NCBI GenBank assembly: GCA_023415825.1
Contig: JAEZJF010000022.1
Location: forward strand, 248,001-312,000
Source of the DNA: Bacillota bacterium
GTDB taxonomy: Bacteria; Bacillota; Clostridia; DSM-8532
Reading direction: 5' to 3'
Length of the DNA stretch: 64,000 bases
Made by a program: the position numbers and the translations under genes. The notes beneath the pieces are model-generated. The model made no database searches. It saw only the letters and a program-made list of their open reading frames with translations, and had not been told where the DNA came from. Shown piece after piece: positions 58,818-64,000 of the stretch (position 1 is the first letter of the stretch; every line of letters begins with the position of its first letter).

Positions 58818-61130
58818 CTAAAAATGCTTAACCCGATCCTTTTCCTCAGCTTTTTTCGCATCATTGAAGCGGTCGAGAGTTCCAACCAGATAGCCTGTTA
58901 TACGCCGTATTCTCTCAAATCTGGTGGTTCCTTCTTTTCTTCCGCATGATGGACATTCATCTCCAATGATTCCCGTGTATCCGCAAACAGGGTCACGATC
59001 AACCGGATGGTTGATGGAGCCATATCCAATACCAGCTTCCTTCATGGCCCGTACCATCTTCTCGAAAGCTTCGAGATTATGGGTAGGATCTCCGTCAAGC
59101 TCAACATAGGTGATATGGCCGGCATTGGTGAGCTCATGATAGGGGGCTTCCAGCCTTATTTTGTCATAAGCGCTTAATTTATAATAGACCGGAACATGGA
59201 AGCTGTTGGTATAGTATTCCCTGTCGGTGACTCCTTCGATTGTCCCAAAGAGCTGCCTGTCCATACCCACAAAACGTCCGGCAGTTCCTTCGGCAGGTGT
59301 TGCAATCAAGGAGAAGTTCATTTTGTACTTCTCACCGGCCTCGTCCATACGTTTTCTCATGCGTCCGATGATTTCAAGGCCCAGGTTCTGGGCTTCTTCC
59401 GATTCGCCATGATGCTTCTGCATCAAAGCCTTAAGGCACTCCGCAAGGCCAATAAAGCCTATAGTCAGCGTACCGTGCTTCAAGACCTCGCGCACTTCAT
59501 CCTCCCAATCGAGCTTGTCCGAATCCAGCCAGATGCCCTGCCCCATAAGAAAAGGAAAATTCTTAACCTTTTTTCTAGCCTGTATTTCAAATCTTTCTAT
59601 GAGTTGAGCAATCACCAGATCGATTTTCTTATCCAGCTCCTCAAAAAAGAAATGGACGTTTTTGTTGCTCTTTAAAGCTATTCTGGGAAGATTAACAGTT
59701 GTAAAGCTCAAGTTTCCTCTTCCAAACATAATTTCTCTGTCCGGATCGTAAACATTACCGGCTACCCTTGTCCGACACCCCATATAGGCGATCTCGGTTT
59801 CCGGATGCCCCGGCTTATAATATTTCAAGTTAAAAGGTGCGTCGATGAACGCAAAGTTGGGGAAGAGCCGTTTTGCGCTTACCCGGCATGCAAGCTTGAA
59901 TAGATCATAATTGGGCTCACCGGGGTTGTAGTTGACACCTTCCTTGACCCTGAAGATATGAATAGGGAAGATAGGTGTTTCACCGTTGCCCAACCCGGCT
60001 TCCGTTGCCAATAGCAGGTTTTTTATGACTAGCCTGCCTTCAGGTGTCGTATCCATACCATAATTGATGGAACTGAAGGGGATTTGAGCGCCCGCTCTGC
60101 TGTGCATGGTGTTGAGATTATGTATAAAAGCCTCCATGGCCTGATAGGTGTTCCGGTCCGTTTCTTTTTCAGCCATTTCCTTGGTAAAGGCCTGTATCCT
60201 TTTGACTATCGTCTCATCCTTAATGAGCTCCATGAGAAGCTTTGCTTCCTGTCTTTGATAGGTTTCCAGGGAACCCAGGCAGGGAAAGAGCCCTTGATCT
60301 TCCTTAATTTTGTCTTCTATTTCACCTATCTTAATCTGGACATCATCTATTTCTGTAAGAAGATTCAACGCCTTAGCCAGGTTTTGCCTGTACAGCTTGG
60401 TGTAAGTCTTTGAAACACCTCGGGCCATCCCGTAATCAAAATTCGGGATGCTTTGGCCTCCATGCTGATCGTTCTGGTTCGATTGGATGGCAATACAGGC
60501 CAACGCCGAATAGCTATGTATATCGTTGGGCTCTCTTAAATAGCCATGACCGGTGTTGAAGCCACCCATAAACAGTTTTTCGATGTCAATCTGACAGCAG
60601 GTTGTGGTGAGGGTAAGGAAGTCCATGTCATGAATATGGATATCCCCTTCTTTATGAGCTTTTGAGTGCTCTGGCTTCAAGACGAACATTTCATAGAATT
60701 GCTTAGCGCCTTCCGAGCCATATTTGAGCATGGTACCCATGGCTGTGTCGCCGTTAATGTTGGCGTTTTCACGTTTGAGATTGTTATCTTTAGCCTCCTT
60801 AAAGGTTAAATCCTCATAAATTTTCATCAGCCGGGTATTCATTTCTCGTACACGGGTTCTTTCTGCACGATAAAGAATATATTCCTTTGCAGTTCTGGCA
60901 TGACCGGTATCTATGAGAACTATTTCAACGGCATCCTGTATTTCTTCAACGGTGGGGAGCTTTTTGCCTAAATTCTTTTCAAGATATTCTGCAACACTTT
61001 CTGCCAAGTTAAGCGCAACAGCATAGTCTTTCCCTCCGGTAGCACTGGCCGCTTTAAAAATGGCATTTGCAATTTTCTCAAGATTGAATGGTACTTCTCT
61101 TCCGTCTCTTTTTCTGATTTTTGTAATCAT
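58818..61130 (-). CDS. nrdD: Anaerobic ribonucleoside-triphosphate reductase NrdD
   Basis: A 770-residue class III reductase that makes deoxyribonucleotides without oxygen. Residues about 1-90 are an ATP-cone (RKRDGREVPFNLEKIANAI), the allosteric activity switch. The ten-stranded barrel follows, with GEGNLSFTTVNLPR-type finger and thiyl-radical segments. A zinc-type cysteine group (CGYTG then CPSCG) lies near the end, and the glycyl radical site is RITGYL with Gly746. ATG 61130 has GAAGGGG upstream; the open frame to 61175 is less likely. Tandem NrdR-type boxes lie upstream. NrdG follows. This, with PFOR, marks an anaerobic lifestyle; no class I or II reductase is in this window. Confidence 0.97.
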   Translation of the reverse strand: MITKIRKRDGREVPFNLEKIANAIFKAASATGGKDYAVALNLAESVAEYLEKNLGKKLPTVEEIQDAVEIVLIDTGHARTAKEYILYRAERTRVREMNTRLMKIYEDLTFKEAKDNNLKRENANINGDTAMGTMLKYGSEGAKQFYEMFVLKPEHSKAHKEGDIHIHDMDFLTLTTTCCQIDIEKLFMGGFNTGHGYLREPNDIHSYSALACIAIQSNQNDQHGGQSIPNFDYGMARGVSKTYTKLYRQNLAKALNLLTEIDDVQIKIGEIEDKIKEDQGLFPCLGSLETYQRQEAKLLMELIKDETIVKRIQAFTKEMAEKETDRNTYQAMEAFIHNLNTMHSRAGAQIPFSSINYGMDTTPEGRLVIKNLLLATEAGLGNGETPIFPIHIFRVKEGVNYNPGEPNYDLFKLACRVSAKRLFPNFAFIDAPFNLKYYKPGHPETEIAYMGCRTRVAGNVYDPDREIMFGRGNLSFTTVNLPRIALKSNKNVHFFFEELDKKIDLVIAQLIERFEIQARKKVKNFPFLMGQGIWLDSDKLDWEDEVREVLKHGTLTIGFIGLAECLKALMQKHHGESEEAQNLGLEIIGRMRKRMDEAGEKYKMNFSLIATPAEGTAGRFVGMDRQLFGTIEGVTDREYYTNSFHVPVYYKLSAYDKIRLEAPYHELTNAGHITYVELDGDPTHNLEAFEKMVRAMKEAGIGYGSINHPVDRDPVCGYTGIIGDECPSCGRKEGTTRFERIRRITGYLVGTLDRFNDAKKAEEKDRVKHF

Positions 61131-61224
61131 AATGCTTTTCCCCTTCGTACAAAACTTTGATGTCCTAGAAAACAATAGCCTCAGGACTAGGTGTCATGAG
61201 GCTACAGAATAGTTGCCTGATAAA

Positions 61225-61240
61225 TCACAATATTTAGATA
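61225..61240. promoter_or_regulatory. NrdR box, proximal copy
   Basis: TCACAATATTTAGATA; the core CAATATTTAG matches the NrdR consensus CWATATNTWG exactly. Its centre is 31 bp, three helical turns, from the second box. Confidence 0.75.
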
Positions 61241-61255
61241 GGAAAATACTAACAC

Positions 61256-61271
61256 ATACAATATGTAGTGT
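61256..61271. promoter_or_regulatory. NrdR box, distal copy
   Basis: ATACAATATGTAGTGT matches the NrdR consensus ACACWATATNTWGTGT at all but one position class. Placed three helical turns from the box at 61225-61240, as required for cooperative NrdR binding. Confidence 0.8.
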
Positions 61272-61333
61272 CAATAGGTCTTTTATTAAATTCAGACCTA
61301 GGGGGACTTAAAATATTACTTCCATTTGATGCC

Positions 61334-63511
61334 TTACTTTTTCCACTTGGACAGGGCATCGGCCAATGCTGAGTTTATGGTAGTCTCGTCTTCCTGTTTC
61401 TTAAGAAAATTTGTGACCTCTTTTTTATTGACGTGCTCGTCTTTGCGCTTTTTAAAGGCAGACAGCTTTTCCCGATAGCCGCAGGCGCAGAAGAAGGACT
61501 TATCATCGCCTTCCCCGCGTATTTCCATTTTTTTATGGCATTCGGGGCACCGGGCGTTGGATGTCATGGAGAGGCTCTTACGGAAACCGCACTCTCTGTC
61601 GGGGCAAATCAGCATCTTCCCCTTCTTGCCGTTAACCTCAAGAAGGAATTTGCCGCATTGCTCGCATTTCTCACGGGTTATATTTTCGTGCTTATAAACA
61701 TGACTGCTGGATATAACCGCACCCACAAGGCTTGTGGCGTAATCCTTCATTTTAGTAACGAAAACCCTGGAGTCAACCTGCCCTTTGCTGATTAAGGAGA
61801 GCTGTTGTTCCCACTTGGCGGTAAGCTCAGGAGATTTTAGGTCCGAGGGGACCAATTCTACAAGCTGAATGCCCTTTGATGTAGGAATGATTTCCTTACC
61901 TCGCCTTTCCACGTAAAAGCTGTCAAAGAGCTTTTCAATAATATCCGCCCTGGTTGCGGGTGTACCCAGTCCGCTGGTACTTTCAATGACCTCGCGCAGT
62001 GCTTTATTGTCCATATATTTTCCCGGGTGCTCCATGGCCGAAAGTAAGGTCGCCTCAGTAAAACGCTTGGGTGGTGCGGTTTTACCGTTAACGGCTCGCG
62101 CTGACATCAGAGGCTCTCTTTGGCCCTTAATAACGGGAGGCAGCGATTGATGGGTATCTTCATCACTATTACCGTCTTCATCTATATCTTCCGCTTTTTC
62201 GCCATCATAAACGCTTTTCCAGCCTTGTGAGGTAATGATGCGGCCCTTGGCTGTAAACAGTTCTCCAGAGACATCTACTTTTACAGTAGTCTGTTCATAT
62301 TCAAAAGCAGGACTCAATACGGCGATGAACCGCTTGACAATTAAGTCGTAAATATGACGTTCATCACTGTTCAAGGCAGAGAGGTCCACATATTGCTCAG
62401 TAGGGATAATGGCATGATGGTCGGTGACCTTGCTGTTGTCCACCAGGCGTTTGGTTACGTTGAATTTGTTACGCAAAAGATTTTGAGCTGACTTCATGTA
62501 AGGACCGATGGCAATGCTCTTTAATCTCTCGGTCAATGTAGGGACTATATCGTCGGTGATGTAGCGTGAATCGGTCCGGGGATAGGTAACCAGCTTGTGA
62601 TGCTCATAAAGGCTCTGCATTAAGGACAGGGTCTTTTTGGCCGAATAGCCGTACTTTTTGTTGGCATCCCGCTGGAGCTCGGTCAGATCATAAGCGAGAG
62701 GCGGTAATTCTCTTTTAGCCTCTTTCATGACTTCCATGATTGTACCTGTCTGACCCGTAACCTTTGAGACAACAGCATCTGCCTGCACCTTGTCAAAAAT
62801 GCGGGTCTGACCTGTTTTTTTATCCTGCCACAGAACGCTGAAACCCTTAAGGTTCGCCATAATGGTCCAATAGTCCTTGGGGACAAACCGTTTGATCTCA
62901 TTATCACGCTCTACAATCATAGCCAGAGTGGGGGTTTGAACCCTGCCTGCAGAAAGCTGGGCATTATATTTACAGGTAAGGGCCCGGGTCACATTAAGCC
63001 CGATGAGCCAATCGGCCTCAGCCCGGCTCTGGGCTGAGAAGTAGAGATTATCATACGCCTTGGATGGCTTCAGATTTTGAAACCCTTCCTTAATGGCCTT
63101 ATCGGTCTGAGAAGAAATCCATAAACGACGAATGGGCTTCTTAAAGCCTGCCTTCTCAATAATCCAGCGCGCCACAAGCTCACCTTCTCGACCTGAGTCG
63201 GTGGCAATAATGAGTTCATTTACATCATCCCTGTGAAGAAGGCCTCGGACAATGCCGAACTGGCGAGACGTCTCCTTAATGACGACCAGCTCCATCGTTC
63301 TAGGGAGCATGGGCAAATCCTCAAGATTCCAGGACTTGTATTTCTGATTATAAACATCAGGGTCGGCCAAAGTGACCAAATGGCCCAGGGCCCAGGTCAC
63401 AATATAGTGGGCTCCTGAAATAAAGCCATTGCCATTCTGATTACATTGAAGTACCTTTGCGATATCTCTTGCCACAGAGGGCTTTTCGGCCAATATTAAT
63501 GTCTTGCTCAT
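61334..63511 (-). CDS. topB: DNA topoisomerase III (TopB)
   Basis: A 725-residue type IA topoisomerase that decatenates and resolves DNA. The TOPRIM domain starts at ILAEKPSVARDIAKVL (about 5-20) with the metal site ATDSGREGELVAR (about 91-103). The catalytic Tyr is Tyr310 in YPRTDSRY. ELQRDANKKYGYSAKKTLSLMQSLYEHHKLVTYPRTDSR is the standard topoisomerase III stretch around it. Three short cysteine groups at the C-terminus (CEQCGKF, CPDRECG, CPECHKK with a following CACG) make zinc-ribbon DNA contacts. ATG 63511 is used, with GAAAGG upstream; 12 codons of open frame before it are not supported. It stands alone, about 200 nt upstream of the nrdD promoter region. Confidence 0.95.
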   Translation of the reverse strand: MSKTLILAEKPSVARDIAKVLQCNQNGNGFISGAHYIVTWALGHLVTLADPDVYNQKYKSWNLEDLPMLPRTMELVVIKETSRQFGIVRGLLHRDDVNELIIATDSGREGELVARWIIEKAGFKKPIRRLWISSQTDKAIKEGFQNLKPSKAYDNLYFSAQSRAEADWLIGLNVTRALTCKYNAQLSAGRVQTPTLAMIVERDNEIKRFVPKDYWTIMANLKGFSVLWQDKKTGQTRIFDKVQADAVVSKVTGQTGTIMEVMKEAKRELPPLAYDLTELQRDANKKYGYSAKKTLSLMQSLYEHHKLVTYPRTDSRYITDDIVPTLTERLKSIAIGPYMKSAQNLLRNKFNVTKRLVDNSKVTDHHAIIPTEQYVDLSALNSDERHIYDLIVKRFIAVLSPAFEYEQTTVKVDVSGELFTAKGRIITSQGWKSVYDGEKAEDIDEDGNSDEDTHQSLPPVIKGQREPLMSARAVNGKTAPPKRFTEATLLSAMEHPGKYMDNKALREVIESTSGLGTPATRADIIEKLFDSFYVERRGKEIIPTSKGIQLVELVPSDLKSPELTAKWEQQLSLISKGQVDSRVFVTKMKDYATSLVGAVISSSHVYKHENITREKCEQCGKFLLEVNGKKGKMLICPDRECGFRKSLSMTSNARCPECHKKMEIRGEGDDKSFFCACGYREKLSAFKKRKDEHVNKKEVTNFLKKQEDETTINSALADALSKWKK

Positions 63512-63670
63512 TTTGTACCTTTCTTGAGTTAAAGTTGTTGGAACCACATTTTATCTCTTTGGGTGTATCTCTATTATCCGGTTTATTGGCGACAGGGTCA
63601 AGGCGTTCTGCTGGGTACAAATATAGAATTTTACCTGATTTTAATTTTTTGCATAATAATCCAGCATTTA

Positions 63671-63718
63671 AACAAGAGACCACCATAAAAGCGATATCTT
63701 TTATGGTGGTCTCTTGTT
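63671..63718 (-). terminator. Long perfect hairpin, probable terminator of the right-edge gene
   Basis: 63671-63691 pairs perfectly with 63698-63718: 21 bp, 6-nt loop, including GAGACCACCATAAAAG. On the minus strand it ends in TTGTTTAAA. It lies between the right-edge gene and topB. Confidence 0.75.
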
Positions 63719-63750
63719 ACTAAGATAGTCCTATTATAGAGTGCTAAATT

Positions 63751-63999
63751 TTACTTACTTATGCTTTCCGCAACTCTTTTCAGATTTTCAATATGATTTG
63801 GAGTAAAATCCTTTCCTACTTTCATAAAATCAACAGAAATATAAGTGTTAGAATTATTTTCTTTTATCAACCACTTGATTTCGCTTTTCCAATCCCATTG
63901 TGTCAGTATTGCTTCAAAATCTTTTATTTCAATTTTCTCTGCATGCTGATCATATTTTCTTTCATTAATTTCATCGAGTGTCCAATCATAATTCACTGT
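63751..63999 (-). CDS. Small protein of unknown function, possibly cut by the window edge
   Basis: At least 81 residues, rich in Glu, Lys, Asp and Trp, with no signal peptide or membrane segment. Visible pattern: YDWTLDEINERKYD near the start and NHIENLKRVAESI at the end. A GTG at 63996 could be the start, but the frame is still open at the window edge, so the protein may be longer. No family recognised. The AT-rich codon use differs from topB. Confidence 0.55.
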   Translation of the reverse strand, partial: TVNYDWTLDEINERKYDQHAEKIEIKDFEAILTQWDWKSEIKWLIKENNSNTYISVDFMKVGKDFTPNHIENLKRVAESISK

Positions 64000-64000
64000 A

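Noticed and set aside
63441..63723. Overlapping short frames on both strands around the hairpin at 63671
   Set aside because: They cover the topB start and the hairpin, lack ribosome sites, and show no protein pattern.

Overview
The window looks like chromosome from an anaerobic, low-to-mid GC Gram-positive bacterium of the class Clostridia. The evidence is pyruvate:ferredoxin oxidoreductase, the oxygen-sensitive ribonucleotide reductase pair NrdD/NrdG, a PPi-type phosphofructokinase, many strong AGGAGG-type ribosome binding sites with TTG/GTG starts, Gram-positive lipoproteins and an S-layer (SLH) protein. The species cannot be named from sequence alone. I saw no rRNA, tRNA, CRISPR array, IS element or phage gene.

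Layout. 1-13.5 kb is housekeeping and signalling: the 3' part of an FtsA-like ATPase with a repeated C-terminal module, an active-looking membrane diguanylate cyclase, a CheW protein, ArgJ, YerC-SecA, a TPR membrane protein, a PEP/pyruvate-binding (ATP-grasp) protein and a short remnant of a YdbT-like PH-domain protein. 13.6-43.6 kb is a carbohydrate-utilisation island made of three adjacent loci. Locus A (13.6-23.9 kb) has an LplABC-like importer diverging from a GH130 mannoside phosphorylase, then LacI and AraC regulators and a GH38 alpha-mannosidase; this fits import and breakdown of mannose-containing oligosaccharides. Locus B (23.9-31.0 kb) has a GH26-like clan-A hydrolase diverging from a YicI-type GH31 alpha-xylosidase and a GH42 beta-galactosidase, with an AraC regulator; this fits xyloglucan-type oligosaccharides. 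A MATE exporter and the PPi-type phosphofructokinase sit between B and C. Locus C (34.3-43.6 kb) has a LacI regulator with two matching palindromic operators, a CUT1 importer, a secreted DUF4185-like beta-propeller protein with carbohydrate-binding modules, a GH172 (DUF2961) enzyme, a PfkB kinase and a stand-alone arabinose-5-phosphate-isomerase-like SIS protein. Neither importer in the island has its own ATPase gene.

43.7-64 kb returns to core functions: a receiver/degenerate-GGDEF protein, a rhomboid protease, PFOR, a lipoprotein overlapping a ~1970-residue SLH protein, a LysR regulator diverging from GAPDH, NrdD/NrdG under tandem NrdR-type boxes, topoisomerase III and a gene fragment at the right edge.

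The most interesting system is locus C. Read together, its genes encode a complete possible route for D-arabinan or another D-arabinofuranoside: secreted endo-acting enzyme, uptake, intracellular exo-D-arabinofuranosidase, D-arabinose kinase, then D-arabinose 5-phosphate to D-ribulose 5-phosphate. Each family assignment comes from motifs I can see; the substrate is inferred. Other second-look items are a 26-nt inverted non-palindromic operator pair in locus B, a TGTAAACTAA inverted pair in locus A, a LysR-type dyad in front of gap, a terminator embedded antisense inside the PH-domain fragment, and a 14-repeat array in the SLH protein.
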